Of a stretch of DNA of 64,000 nt, positions 45,850 through 57,338 are shown piece by piece. Numbering within the stretch: the stretch's first letter is position 1; every line of letters begins with the position of its first letter. The translations under genes were made by a program, and so were the position numbers. The DNA lies in assembly GCA_001972305.1 (NCBI GenBank), contig BDDD01000118.1:394060-458059 (forward strand). The letters run 5' to 3'. The notes under the pieces are model-generated. The model saw only the letters and a list, made by a program, of their open reading frames with translations. It made no database searches and was not told the origin of the DNA. Origin of the DNA: Cephalotus follicularis (Eukaryota; Streptophyta; Magnoliopsida; Oxalidales; Cephalotaceae).

Positions 45850-45943
45850 TTTCCTATAAGAAGACTGACGGTCAGTAACGACTTTAGGAAAACAATTCAT
45901 TAATTGCCAAGGAAAGTATCCTAGCTAAGCATATATGGAATAT

Positions 45944-45955
45944 GCTCTGATACCA
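45944..45955 (-). promoter_or_regulatory. Primer binding site of element A
   Basis: Minus strand TGGTATCAGAGC, four bases from the 5' LTR, initiator tRNA-Met type. Confidence 0.92.
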
Positions 45956-46707
45956 CTGTTGTCACACCCCGTTCAGGAGAAACGTAACATTAAAGCGGTA
46001 AAGGCAATTAACATAAAGTACAGCTCATGCAAAAACCATAAAACTTAAAACTTTTCCAAAGTACAATAGTTACGGAAGCATAACAGAACATAAGCTGTAA
46101 ACTCGTAACGTGCGTCCCATACCGCACGCTACCCCAAATAATCTGACATTGTTAATCACCCATAAACGGAGCGTGAATTACAGTACAAGAATTAAATCCT
46201 TCAGAAACAAAACTATAACAATGGTACATCCGAAAACCATAACTCACATAGGTTTAATACAAAGTAGGAGAATAAGCAAAAACAAGATCATAACAACTTG
46301 ATCTTCATCCATGTCAGTCCAACAGGTCCACTGCATCAATCTGTAAAGTAGGGGGTTAGCCTTTGTCCTCACTCGGCTAAGTCATAAAAGCAGTTCGGGA
46401 TTAACATTAAATGCATGTCATTATATGAATGCATAAATGATACAGTGTAGGAAAACCAGTTCATATATATATATGAGAAACATATATATTTTAACAGTAC
46501 AGTAAATATCAGTGTTACATATATAAGAAATATACATATGTAGTAACAGTACAGTAGTAACCCGGCCAGGGCTACATCAACAAACACAGTAATGTCCGAT
46601 AAGGACCAACAGGCAGTATAGTATGTCCGTATAGGACCACAACAACAGTCAGTATGTCCACATAGGACCACAATAGGCAGTATGCGTAGCGCCGCAAATC
46701 CTGGCCC

Positions 46708-47262
46708 NNNNNNNNNNNNNNNNNNNNNNNNNNNNNNNNNNNNNNNNNNNNNNNNNNNNNNNNNNNNNNNNNNNNNNNNNNNNNNNNNNNNNNNNNNNNN
46801 NNNNNNNNNNNNNNNNNNNNNNNNNNNNNNNNNNNNNNNNNNNNNNNNNNNNNNNNNNNNNNNNNNNNNNNNNNNNNNNNNNNNNNNNNNNNNNNNNNNN
46901 NNNNNNNNNNNNNNNNNNNNNNNNNNNNNNNNNNNNNNNNNNNNNNNNNNNNNNNNNNNNNNNNNNNNNNNNNNNNNNNNNNNNNNNNNNNNNNNNNNNN
47001 NNNNNNNNNNNNNNNNNNNNNNNNNNNNNNNNNNNNNNNNNNNNNNNNNNNNNNNNNNNNNNNNNNNNNNNNNNNNNNNNNNNNNNNNNNNNNNNNNNNN
47101 NNNNNNNNNNNNNNNNNNNNNNNNNNNNNNNNNNNNNNNNNNNNNNNNNNNNNNNNNNNNNNNNNNNNNNNNNNNNNNNNNNNNNNNNNNNNNNNNNNNN
47201 NNNNNNNNNNNNNNNNNNNNNNNNNNNNNNNNNNNNNNNNNNNNNNNNNNNNNNNNNNNNNN
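46708..47262. other. Assembly gap, 555 N
   Basis: Run of N inside the 5' LTR of element A. 46374-46707 before it and 47263-47597 after it are the same LTR segment (both start CGGCTAAGTCATAAAAGC and end CTGGCCC). Confidence 0.99.
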
Positions 47263-48164
47263 CGGCTAAGTCATAAAAGCAGTTCGGGATCAACATTAAA
47301 TGCATGTCATGATATGAATGCATAAATGATGCAGTGTAGGAAAACCAGTTCATATATATATATGAGAAATATATATATTTTAACAGTACAGTAAAATAAC
47401 AGTGGGTACATATATAAGAAAATATATGTATACAGGATCAGTACAGTAGTAACCCGGCCAGGGCTACATCAAAAAACACAGGAATATCCGTGAAGGACCA
47501 ACAGGCAGTACAGGACGTCCACATAGGACTACAACAGGCAGGATGTCCACATAGGACCACAACAGGCAGTATGTGTAACGCCGCCAACTCCTGGCCCCAT
47601 GCTACACTCCCACTCCGGTCCCTACATCAGGCAACAGAGTGAGGCAACAGTACAGTGAGTTACCCAGCCATACTCCTGGCCCCTAGGTCAACCCTCCATT
47701 AGTCGGCGCTGGCAGTCTCCGCCATGCAACTAGTGGTTCAAGCACAAACACATAGCAATTCAAAGAGCAAACAGTGAATTCAAGCAGTAATAGTACTAGT
47801 AAACAGTAGTGATCAATTTGATCCACAATAGGCAGGTTATTTCCAAAATGTTTCCAAAAGTGACAACATTTGAAATATATATTTTCAATAGAAAATACTT
47901 TTAAACAGTTTCAGTAGTGTGAATTGTTTATCAATCCGTTCGAAAATACGTTATTTAACCAATACATATTTTCATACTCAAAATATCACATTCCGAGTTC
48001 ATATATGCATTTCTAAGTACCACAACTTTAGAAACCATAAACAATTCACAAACAGTATACAATCAGACAGTAAACAGTACATATGCAATGCATACAAATG
48101 CTCAGATGCATCCTAGCAGGAATCGGGATCGTTTCGCATTATTTTAAGCAAGCAGCAGTCCAAC

Positions 48165-48405
48165 CAGTCGACTGGAATCCTCACCAGTCGACTGTTCTGG
48201 GTCGAGCAGTATGGGTAGTCGACTGGTTCCTTCTACCAATCGACTGTCCATTAGGCAGTTGGCTGTTGTTCTTCAACAGTCGACTGTTCCAGTACTCACA
48301 CACGAGAGAATTCCCAGATTTCCATCTTCTGGGCAGTAGGAAGTATGAAGAGTCGACTGCTTTCCATAGGCAGTCGACTGCCTTCCTTTGGCAGTCGGCT
48401 GCTCT
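48165..48405 (-). repeat. CAGTCGACTG cluster, 5' LTR block 1
   Basis: CCAGTCGACTGG, CCAGTCGACTG, TAGTCGACTGG, CAATCGACTG, CAGTTGGCTG, CAGTCGACTG, GAGTCGACTG, CAGTCGACTG, CAGTCGGCTG. It has fewer units than 36428-36700, so the block differs by small insertions or deletions between the two LTRs. Confidence 0.9.
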
Positions 48406-49223
48406 GCGAACCAGTGGCATACAAATCGATCTCACCACTCCAACAATTCATGGTAAGCAGATAAATCAAGCTCAGGGATAGGAATATAATCACAGGTTGT
48501 CATAAAATCCATATAACAACACATTCAACATGTATTTCAACATGCAACCAATTCCATGCTAAGGTTCAACATGTATGAACTTAATCACAATGATTCACAG
48601 TAATAAGCATAACAGCTCCCAAAAATAGTAGCAATTACGTCCTAAAACCAGTAGCTACAAGTCACATAACCAGGCATTGCAATTCATGGAACATGCAGTC
48701 AATTTAAACTCAAAGTGCCATTACAACTTTCCCCTACCTTTGATTCCAAATTAGGAATCTGTAAGTCCACCTCTTTTCGTTCAAATCGGTGGCTTTTAGA
48801 GCTCCCCAGAAGCTCCAACTCCAAGTCCAGCAGCTCCAAGGACAGCTCCTGCCTTGAGCTCCAAGCTTCAACAATGGAAAACCACTCTCTTTTCTCTTTT
48901 CTTTGTGGTTTTCTCTCTACTGTCTCTGTGATTCTCAACTCAACAGTACCAGGACGAGAGAGAGTGTGAGTGGGACGGTTTTATGCAGAGCTTTTCCTCT
49001 CTTTCTTCTTCCCCTCCTCACATGGCACTAAATGCCATATTCTTCCACTCATATGCAAGCACACACACACAAGGCCAATTTCTTTGCCCCATGAGGTCCT
49101 GCATGATTCACAGGTGTCTCTTCCTTCCATCCTCTCGGCTGCATGAAGCACTGATGGCCTCCCCTTCCACTGTCAGTTATAACATGTGATTCCTGTCACA
49201 TGCAATAAAAACAGAGCATGATC

Positions 49224-49375
49224 CAGTTGGCTGCCTTTCCCTGGCAGTCGACTGGTCGCCTGGCAGTCTGTTGCCATGTGTCACGACAGTTGGCAAGTCG
49301 ACTGGTTCATCCCACCAGTCGACTGCCCCCATATGCAGCCATCCAGTCGGCTGGTCCTCCCTACCAGTCGACTGT
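49224..49375 (-). repeat. CAGTCGACTG cluster, 5' LTR block 2
   Basis: CAGTTGGCTG, CAGTCGACTGG, AAGTCGACTGG, CCAGTCGACTGCC, CAGTCGGCTGG, CCAGTCGACTG. Confidence 0.9.
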
Positions 49376-49525
49376 CCCCAGTAAATACCAAGCATTCACA
49401 CTTCTAAGCACATAAAAGATTTAAAACAACAACATCCGATTCGGAAACCCATCATTTTATTAATTCCATAAATAAAGTACAATTACATTGTGAAATTTTA
49501 ATACATGAAAATCTCGGGCGTTCCA

Positions 49526-50237
49526 GGACGTTTTCTCTCTCATCTCCAGCAACCATCTCCCAATGTTGCATGTTATGGGAACGTGGAATCATGGACATAG
49601 ACTCCCTAGGAGTGAGGACCATGATCCTAAGTGAATGGGAGAGTGGGAGAGAGAAGAAGGGGGCTAGTAATAAGCATTTTCTGCAGAAAATGAAGTAGAG
49701 TTTTTGGAGAGGTTTTGCTGGGCAAGGATGGCTGGAATTTCTCTCTGCAGATTGTGAGTGTTCCATTCATCTGTGATACACCAAGCAAGAGCTTATCTAG
49801 GGTGGATTGATTATTGACTTCATTGGTCAATATCAATTTACCTTTTCAAAGCTTAGTGAGAGAGAGAGAGTTTATACAATTTGTTCTTGGTTATTGCTGG
49901 TTGGATTACTTGTTGTTCCAGTGACTTGGAGAAGATTAAAGAGGTAATCTACTCAAGCTTGTAGCGGCAAAGAAAGAAGGAGCCTTCATCCGCTGGTATA
50001 TCTCCTGGTCCTTCTCTTCTTGACATGCTTGTGTGTCACCATTGTTCGATATGGTGACACCAATTCAATTCTGTTGATGATGTGGTGATCCATGTGGTCT
50101 GTGGACATGCCTTATGGACTGTTTTAGTTTTTAATTGGGTGTTCTTCCACTGCCATTATATATGTTTTTATTTTGTTCTACACCCTATTTGCCTAAGTCC
50201 ATTTTTTGCACCAGATTCGGTTTTTTCGTTTCCATCA
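49526..50237 (+). mobile_element. Copia C 3' LTR, right piece
   Basis: Continues the LTR from 35113 and ends TTTCCATCA at 50237, matching the 5' LTR end at 31545. It is followed by the target duplication TTGGT at 50238-50242. Confidence 0.9.
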
Positions 50238-50242
50238 TTGGT

Positions 50243-52279
50243 ATCACCTATGCATGCACTGGTGATACACAAACATGGCAACCAAGAGAGAGAAGGAGTT
50301 TATCGTTCAGTGTACGCTCCTTCGTCTTTTCCGCTTCAAGTTGTGAAGAATCCCTCTTTGTTGCCCTCCAATACGTAGTCCTACTACTCCAAGCAACAAT
50401 GATTCCATACCAGCAAGGAATAATACAGAGACTATTCTCTCTCTCTCTCTCTCTCTCTCTCAATGCTTACAAAGAGAAGATTGGAATTGACAAGTGTTTT
50501 CAATCACAATCCACCCCATGTTATCTTAAAGCTTGGTACAAAAATCAGTAAAAAGGGATAACACACTAAATATGTTCTCAATATGCCCAACAACTTACAG
50601 AACCAAAGTTCCCCCCATGGTTCCTCCATTCTTTTTCTGGTTTTATGCCAGCCTCCCATTCTCTCTCTCTCACGTTGCATGTCCACCACTACGTGGTGAT
50701 CATGCTCCTTACTCTAAGGAATGCACAAAGCATGATCCCCACGTCCTCCCTATCATGCACAGACAAGAGAAAAACGCTTGGAGTGGGAGAGAAAATCAGG
50801 CGAAAGTCACACGCCCACATCAGGCACCCACATTGCCATTATAAGCGTCGACGTTTTTCAATAAGTGCTGACACTTAGATGGCTAAGCATCGACGCCATT
50901 CGACATGGTATTGACGCTTATACGTGGCTTAAGCATCGACACTATTCCAAAAGGCGTCGACGCTTTGAAGGCTGATAGGCATATATAGTCTAACTCATTT
51001 TAGTGATGCCACATATCCCTTCGAATATTGATTAAATAAGATCAAGCAAATATGTTTTCACAAATTGCAAAATCTACACAACCGATATTTGATTTTATAA
51101 ATTTCACCAAGACTTAATATGTCCAACATATTTATGAACTAATCATTATCGGGCAGGGACCCTATAAAATTTTGATTATGATCGGTGGTGTTCATAAATT
51201 ACTGAAATGCCCATAGGGTTCGGTTAAGCCATTCTAAATAGTCCTAGACCTATTTAAATGCTCCTGGACTAATATCCAATATTATCCATATGAAAAATTA
51301 ATTTAATTAATTTTCTCATAATTTATTTCACACCTCTGTATCACGAGACTTTCTAAGTTATCGGTTCGCGTGTACTATAATCCCTTGTCATACTTAGCCC
51401 CGATTGAGGTCTAGGGTAAGGATACGTGTCAACCCTAGATAATACCTCAATGCCTAAAATATTAGATTATTACTAGGACCTTTGGTAGTCTCTCCGGAAA
51501 TCTAATTTCCAGTCCACCTCAACCTTGGCCAAGGATTTCATAAGTCCATAGTATAATCAGACCATGATAGAGTCGATCACCTTCACTCAGGTGTGACAAT
51601 TCCATATTGCGTAGTCGCTTACATTCGTATAGATTCAATCATACCAAAAGACTACCCGATTGTCATCCCTGTGCAAGAACTGGTTAAGGTGGAGATCAAA
51701 GTATAACCGTCTCCATACAATATAGAGCAATCGCTCAGGTCTAAGGATCATACGAGTTCGAAAACTCGCTAAGTGACTAATACTTGTGCACAACCCTAAC
51801 AAGTAGGAGTCACTACTGATACGAGAATAGTGACTATCCAAATAGTGTCTCCTACGCAGGTCATGTTCAGTGTACATGCTCCCAGCGAGCATCCCATATA
51901 TGCCCTAGTGTCCCAACACAGATGGTAGTAAGAGAATCCATCCTCCAATTCCATAAACAGGCAACATACGCGCAAGTCTATCTGGTTCACTAATGCCCAC
52001 AAAGTGAACCTATGACTTGGAATTAATTCAACATAAGGAATAAGGTAGCCAATCTCACTGCCTCCATGCTTGGCATCCAACCTTATGTTAGGGCATGACA
52101 AATGTAAGTAGGAAATATAAAACTACTTCCATTACGTGATAAAACAAAAGTGATATTGCCATAAAATATATAAACAAAGTAGCACTTGTCATATATCAGG
52201 AATAAGATTGTTTATATATACATGGATAGATAAAACACGAAAACCCATCCAATGGCTTGTTGGGTTATTCTATCTAACA
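50243..52279 (-). mobile_element. Copia D 3' LTR, right piece
   Basis: Resumes the LTR of copia D interrupted at 29396. On the minus strand it starts TGTTAGATAGAATAACCC at 52279. It contains a (CT)n run at about 50434-50462 and a GCGTCGACGC cluster at 50844-50965. It lacks the solo LTR found in the homologous LTR at 14141-17460. Confidence 0.85.
50844..50965 (-). repeat. GCGTCGACG cluster in copia D LTR
   Basis: AAGCGTCGACGTTTTT, AAGTGCTGACACTTA, AAGCATCGACGCCATT, GGTATTGACGCTTA, AAGCATCGACACTATT, GGCGTCGACGCTTT. Confidence 0.85.
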
Positions 52280-53165
52280 ATCTCCCACTTGACCCTCAAG
52301 CCATGAACTCTTATAGCCTAGACCCATCGTCCCACGATGATGCTCCAAAGCCTTGGTGCCCATTGCCTTGGTCAGTGGATCTGATGTGTTGTCCTCTGAG
52401 GAGACCCTCTCAAGATGAATCTCTCCCCTACCAATAATCTCCCGGATCAAATGATAACGTCGCTCGATGTGTTTGGGTCACTGGTAAGACTGTGGTTCCT
52501 TGGCTTGTGCCACATCCCCATTATTGTCACAACATATGGACAGCTAATGGTAGGAACAACTCTGAGTTCAGTGATGAACTTGAGAATCCATACACCCTCC
52601 TTGGCGGCATTTCAGGCTGCTACATACTCGGCTTCTGTAGTAGAATCTGCTATTGTCCCTTGCTTTGAACTGAGCCAGCTCACAGCTCCTCCATTAAGCA
52701 CAAAAACATACCCAGAGACAGACCTATGATCATCAGGATCACTATCAAAACTGGAGTGTGTATAGCTTTCCAATATTAACTCACTATCCTTTTCAAAGAT
52801 CAATAAGATATCCTGAGTCCTACAAGGTACTTCAGGATTCCCTTGACCACCTCCCAGTGCTTCTCACCAGGATCAGACTTAAATCGGCTTACCATTCCCA
52901 AGGCATGCACGACATCAGGACTAGTACATAACATGGCATACATGATCGACCCTACTACCGAAGCATAAGGTATCCGACTCATGAGTGCTCTCTCTTCAGA
53001 TGTCCGAGGAGACATCTTTCGAGAAAGATGAATTCCTTCACCTATTGGCAATAGGCCTCTCTTGGAATTCTCCACGCTAAATCTTTTCAGCACCTTGCTG
53101 ATGTACTGGTTTTGGGAAAGCCCAAGCAACCTATTGTATCTATCCCTGAAGATCCTAATACCCAG
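52280..53165 (-). pseudogene. Copia D RT C-end and RNase H, broken
   Basis: Minus strand. 53160-52800 reads LGIRIFRDRYNRLLGLSQNQ, YISKVLKRFSVENSKRGLLP, EGIHLSRKMSPRTSEERALM and SIMYAMLCTSPDV, the thumb and connection of copia RT. 52800-52612 reads SSFDSDPDDHRSVSGYVFVL, NGGAVSWLSSKQGT and STTEAEYVAA of RNase H, with the CDNN and HI..R parts further left. A purine tract at 52280-52292 precedes the LTR. A frame change lies near 52800. RT upstream of LGIRIF, including the YVDD site, is missing because another element begins at 53166. Confidence 0.88.
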
Positions 53166-55718
53166 TGTGATACCCAGGTACGGTTTTGGAGGAAATCCAC
53201 AGTGTTATGTGCTTGTTAAGGGCCTGGATTTGTGTTATGTCATATTTCCTTAGGCCAATTGGGAGTTATCTCTTATGGAAGTTAAGGCCCAAAGTGGTTT
53301 GGAGGAAAATCACTCTTGGTTAGCCCATATTAGAGAGGCTTCCAAAGGAAGCTAACGCCTCCCAAGGTGAGCAGATGTATGTCAATAGAAAATATATCAT
53401 GCTTTTACTACCCGTTCGGCAGGAAGGAAGTGACATTAGCCCAGTGTGGGGGTATATGTGGGAAAGAGGAAGAAGAAAACAGGAAGAATGAGAAAGGAAG
53501 GAAGAGAGGGTGCAGATTGAACTCCTGTTCCAGTGAGTCGTGAGTGCTGCCTACGAGATTCAAGCCTCCTCTTTCGTTGGATTCTTACTTCTGGCGTGGC
53601 CGAAGCATCTCCTTGCAAGACTCTATTTCTCTTCTTCTACATTTCTACTGTAATCAACTATGGTTGAGGGTGATTCTCACTGGTCTTTCGATGTCCCTAC
53701 CCCAGGTGTGGTATGGTGGAATCGGTGTTCCTCAGTACAGTGAGTAGTGAGATGGTATTCCTGGTATGTTTGGTTTCTGGGAAAGTGAAATGAGGATCCA
53801 GTGGCAGATCCGAAGCTCCAAGTGGACTGGTTGAGTTTCTGGAATGTGAGGAATCCAGTGAGTGATTCAAAGTTTCCAAGGAACTGGTAAGCGTTGCAGG
53901 AACTGGTAAGCGTTGCAGGAACTGGTCTTGAGAGACCCAGGTATGTGACGTATTACTGTGATTTAGTTTTATTGTTTTTACTGACTTAACCATTTTGTGT
54001 TGAGTTGTTTGTGAGTCTGTGTTATAGCGTTCGAGATTCTGGGTTGATGAGGTTCCCCAAATTTCATGTGACGAACACGGATGTTATGGCTATGGTAAGA
54101 TGTGTGTTCTTGCCAAGGAGTTAGTATGATGTGCATCCTGGCTGAGGACCCAGTGTGATGCGCATTCCTTTCCGAGTAGTGCATGCCGAGCACCTTCTTC
54201 AGTATTGATTATTGAGGTGTTTCCTCTAGCATTATTGATTGAAGTGTTCCTCTGTCGTTGCTGAGTGTAGTGTTTCCTCGGGCATTGCTGAGTATGGTGT
54301 CTCCTCAGGCATTGCTGAGTATGGTGTTTCCTCGAGCATTGCTGAGTGTAGTGTTTCCTCAGGCATTGCTGAGTATGGTGTCTCCTCGGGCATTGTTGAG
54401 TGTGGTGTCTCCCCGAGCATTGCTGAGTGTAGTGTCTTTTTGGGTGTTGAGTAAAGCTTCTCGGGTGTTGTTGAGTAAAGCTTCTCAAATGTCTTATTGA
54501 GTTAAGCCTCCTCGGGCATTTGCCGAGTGAAGTAGCCTCTCGAGTGTTTTGTTGAAGATGCCTTCTCAGGCATGAATCTTCTCGGGCATTATGATGAGTG
54601 ACCTTCTCGGACCTCCTAGTCTGACAGTATGACTGTTATGGTTTCTCGTCTTCTTGTTTTCATGGGACAGTGGTAGACGAGCTTCCTTGTCCTCCTGTCT
54701 AGAACAACTTGGAGTGGTTAGAGATCCGCTAGTGCAGACAATGTGCTGGTAGTGCACGACAGTTCTTAATATGCCTTGGTGTCTGTGGGACAATGGTAGG
54801 TAAGCTAATTTCACCAATCTGGTTTTGATGGACTGTTAGAGGAAGGCCACGGGTATAGTGATCTACTGGTACCCCTTTCATGCAAGTGTTGGCTGGTCGG
54901 GCAGTACGTAGCATTGGTCTTGCTTGTGTAGGGTTAGTGGTCAGCCATGTGTGGTATGGTAAGCCACCTCTTGTATGGTAATCCACCGGTGGTCTGGTAC
55001 TCTGCAGTTGGTTGGGTATTCCGCAGGTTGGTCTGATATTCCGTGGATGGTCTGGTATTCCGCAATGGTCTGGTGGGCATGGCTCCTCTCCAGGCGGATA
55101 GTGGAATAGTTGTGGTGTTCTATATCATACTGTTGTGGATGATTCTTGAGAGCTAACATGCCAAGCTTACCAAGCTACGTTTTACAGAGGTGCGTACCTT
55201 GAAATGCCAAGCTCCTAGGCAGATCAGGTGCAAGCCTCGTAGTATTGAGGTGAGCAGTCTGAGCTAACTTGCCGAGTAGGGTTTTGCTGAGCAGACCAAC
55301 TACTGTGTTCCTCTAGTCCGTGAATAGCCTCGTGTGCTGATGAAACGTTGAGCTTGGAGCCCTCTGATTAAGTGAAGCGCATGTACGGTTGGCCTGGTCT
55401 GGTATGTGAAGTCTGTGAGTGGCTTTCTCTGGTATGTGTAGCTACTCTGACTTTCTCTTTCTCTGACTCTATGAAGTCTGGTTGACTATGCATGGCTGGT
55501 CTGACTATACGTGGCTGGTCTGACGTTGTGGTCTGGCTTTTTGGTCTGGCGCTTGTTGTCTGGCACTATGCAGCGTTGTGGTCTGGCACTATGCAGGGTT
55601 GGGGTCTGGCATTTGTGCAGGGTTTGTGGTCTGGCATCATGCAGCGCTTGTGGTCTGACATTGTGGTATGTCGCTTGTGGTCTGGCGTTATGGTCTGACG
55701 CTTGTGATATGGCATTGT
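53166..55718 (+). mobile_element. LTR-like block G, plus orientation, type unassigned
   Basis: Begins TGTGATACCCAGGTACGG exactly where copia D RT ends, so 53166 looks like an insertion edge; CCCAG (53161-53165) would be the left target copy, but I find no matching right copy. No coding domain. It has a GA-rich leader (53455-53530), a direct duplication GGAACTGGTAAGCGTTGCA near 53880-53920, a tandem hairpin array (54185-54620), and GGTCTGGTAT/GTGGTCTGGC repeats (54990-55710). The overall layout resembles the long gypsy LTRs here. Confidence 0.5.
54185..54620 (+). repeat. Tandem array of CTC-loop-GAG hairpins
   Basis: Irregular units of about 28-36 bases, CCTCGGGCATTGCTGAGTGT and AGTGTTT. Each can pair CTCRR with YYGAG around GCATTG. 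Exact pairs: CTCAG/CTGAG (54304-54319), CTCAA/TTGAG (54484-54501) and CTCGG/CCGAG (54511-54527). Others use G-T wobble (CTCGG/CTGAG). Open frames on both strands are the repeat translated. Confidence 0.85.
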
Positions 55719-56126
55719 TGTAATGACCAAAAATTTTGAATGATAATGTTAAGGAGTATGTTCTTTTACTTGGTATCTTGTTTGCATCATGATTGGTGTG
55801 AATGTCATGTTGAAAGATTTGACGGAATAGTTTAAAGTGCCGACGGTGTACGGTAAAATGGTAGAGCTTTAATGTTCTCTAAGGAACCACTAAAACGATG
55901 ATTCGTAACGTCGACAAACTAAGACAAATTCGCAGAAGTGCCGACTGTTTCTTAAAACGGCGATGCTTTAAAGGTAAACCATCGACGCTTGGACCTCTTC
56001 CAACGCCGGTTAAAAGTAGGGGGTTTTCAACTTGGACAAACTCCTCCAACCGACGAAGGTTCGACAAAAGCAGTAGCGCTTGGATGAAACCGACGATGCT
56101 CTAAATGTAAGCTTCGGTGCTTTGAA
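55719..56126 (+). mobile_element. LTR 5' fragment with GTCGAC-type motifs
   Basis: Starts TGTAATGACCAAAAATTTTG, like the minus-strand start TGTAATGACCGAAATTCTC of the solo LTR at 25929-27731. Weak motifs (ACGTCGACA, CATCGACGCTT, AACGGCGATGCTTT) fill 55845-56120. It breaks off at the next fragment. Confidence 0.5.
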
Positions 56127-56350
56127 TGATGGAATCGGATAAACCGAATCCGGAGCCAAAAACGGACTTAGGCATATAGGGTGTGGAACAAAAATAATCA
56201 TACAAAATGGCAGCGGAAGAACACCCAATAAAAGCAAAAACAGTCCATTATGGTATGTCCATAGACCACATGGATCTCCACATCATTACAATAATTGAAT
56301 TGGTGTCACCATGGCATGCAATGGTGACACACAAGCTTGGCAATTGTTCA
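56127..56350 (-). mobile_element. Copia-family LTR end fragment
   Basis: Begins TGATGGAATCGGATAAACCG, the reverse of the copia C LTR end, and continues through GGACTTAGGCATATAGGGTG, ATGGCAGCGGAAGAACACCC and GAATTGGTGTCACCAT, matching 31545 back to about 31330 in reverse. It is truncated near 56350. Confidence 0.8.
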
Positions 56351-56362
56351 CGAAAAAAAGAA

Positions 56363-57324
56363 TGATGTTTTAAAATTTATAGCCGCAAGTGCACGGATCA
56401 TGCAGTAACAGGTCGAACGCAGGGAAACGTTAAACTAGTTGTAATCTATCAAACCTAAGCGAAGTATGCAAATATGGAAGCAAAACTATCAAGAACTATT
56501 CTTAATTATGCAAAATAAAATAAATAATTGAAAACAGGCAGAAAACAAGGTTGGATTTTACAAGATAAATTCGCTCAATGTAATTCACAACAAAGATAGG
56601 CTAAGATATGAAATGAGAGCTTTTGAAATGAACTTTGAATTTGAGTGATTGTTGTATGATTTCTTTGAATTCTTTTGTAATATGAAATCTCTTGTGTTGC
56701 TCCTCTTATTTCTCTTCAAAAAACCTTTGTATATATGTGTTTTTGCCTCAGAGATACGTTGGGTATTGTCTTCAAAGTTGTTGCATCAAAGACGGCTCAT
56801 TAAAGCTCTGTCAGAATTCTTTTCAGCGTGCAAAGCGTCGACAGTCTCCTTCAAAGCGCCGACGCTTATGTGGCCGTTAGGTACTTCAATTTGAAATTGT
56901 CAGCTCAAAGCGCAGGCGTTCTAAGCGTTGGAGTCGACCGGCACCTCAAAGCGCTGACGCTTAAGTTTGGGCGTCGACGCTTGGGCCAAATTGAATTCCA
57001 ATTGAGCGCACTGGTTTACTGAGCAGACGCTTTGTCTCAAGGCGCTGACGCTTTGTGTCAAAGCGCAGACACTTGAATCTTGGGCGTCGACGGTTTGAGT
57101 ATTTGTTCTTCTTCTCAAAGTGCTTCACCGGTAGACGCTTTGTTCATTGTCTCGACTGTCTCTCAAAGCGCTGACGCTTTATTCCTGAGTGTCGATGGTT
57201 TGCCCTGTTTCTGCAGTTTTCTTGTGCTGTTTTGTGCATTCCATGGTTTTCTTGCACATCAAGAAACTTTGTTAAACACAAATATGTTATCATCAAAACT
57301 AGGATTGAGACATAAATGTCAACA
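56363..57324 (-). mobile_element. 3' LTR of the SIRE-type copia element
   Basis: On the minus strand it starts TGTTGACATTTATGTC at 57324, right after the polypurine tract, as in SIRE/Maximus elements. The left edge near 56363 is approximate. 56827-57195 holds GCGTCGACGC-type motifs (AAAGCGTCGACAG, AAAGCGCCGACGCTTA, GCGTCGACGCTTGG, AAGGCGCTGACGCTTTG). Confidence 0.7.
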
Positions 57325-57338
57325 ATCTCCCCCTTTTT
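57325..57338 (-). promoter_or_regulatory. Polypurine tract, with a second copy at 57513-57526
   Basis: Minus strand TCAAAAAGGGGGAGAT adjoining the LTR. A second AACAAAAAGGGGGAGATA lies about 190 bases upstream on the minus strand. Confidence 0.85.

Larger units (their letters stand above)
35114..49525 (-). mobile_element. Element A: Tekay-type gypsy chromovirus, nested and rearranged
   Basis: A minus-strand Ty3/gypsy element. 3' LTR 35114-37808, polypurine tract, pol 37853-39810, gag start 44899-45849, primer site 45944-45955, 5' LTR 45960-49525. Flanks are GCACG (35109-35113) and GGACG (49526-49530), and the empty site in the copia C 5' LTR reads GCACG. Both LTRs start TGTAACGCCC-type on the minus strand (the 5' LTR end decayed to TGGAACGCCC). 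The interior holds element B, an Athila fragment, a missing integrase and two assembly gaps. Confidence 0.88.
45960..49525 (-). mobile_element. 5' LTR of element A with an assembly gap
   Basis: Matches 35114-37808 nearly base for base but is 3566 long as given. The excess is explained by the gap and a repeated 334-base segment; without them the length is about 2677, close to the 2695 of its partner. It carries CAGTCGACTG blocks at 48165-48405 and 49224-49375. Confidence 0.9.

Noticed and set aside
46649..47353. Frames spanning the N run
   Set aside because: Artefact of translating unknown bases.
54090..54500. Long repetitive frames on both strands
   Set aside because: Open only because the tandem array unit lengths favour it; translations are simple repeats.
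53161..55718. Block G as a complete element with TSD
   Set aside because: The left edge is convincing but no matching right end, second LTR or right CCCAG copy was found.
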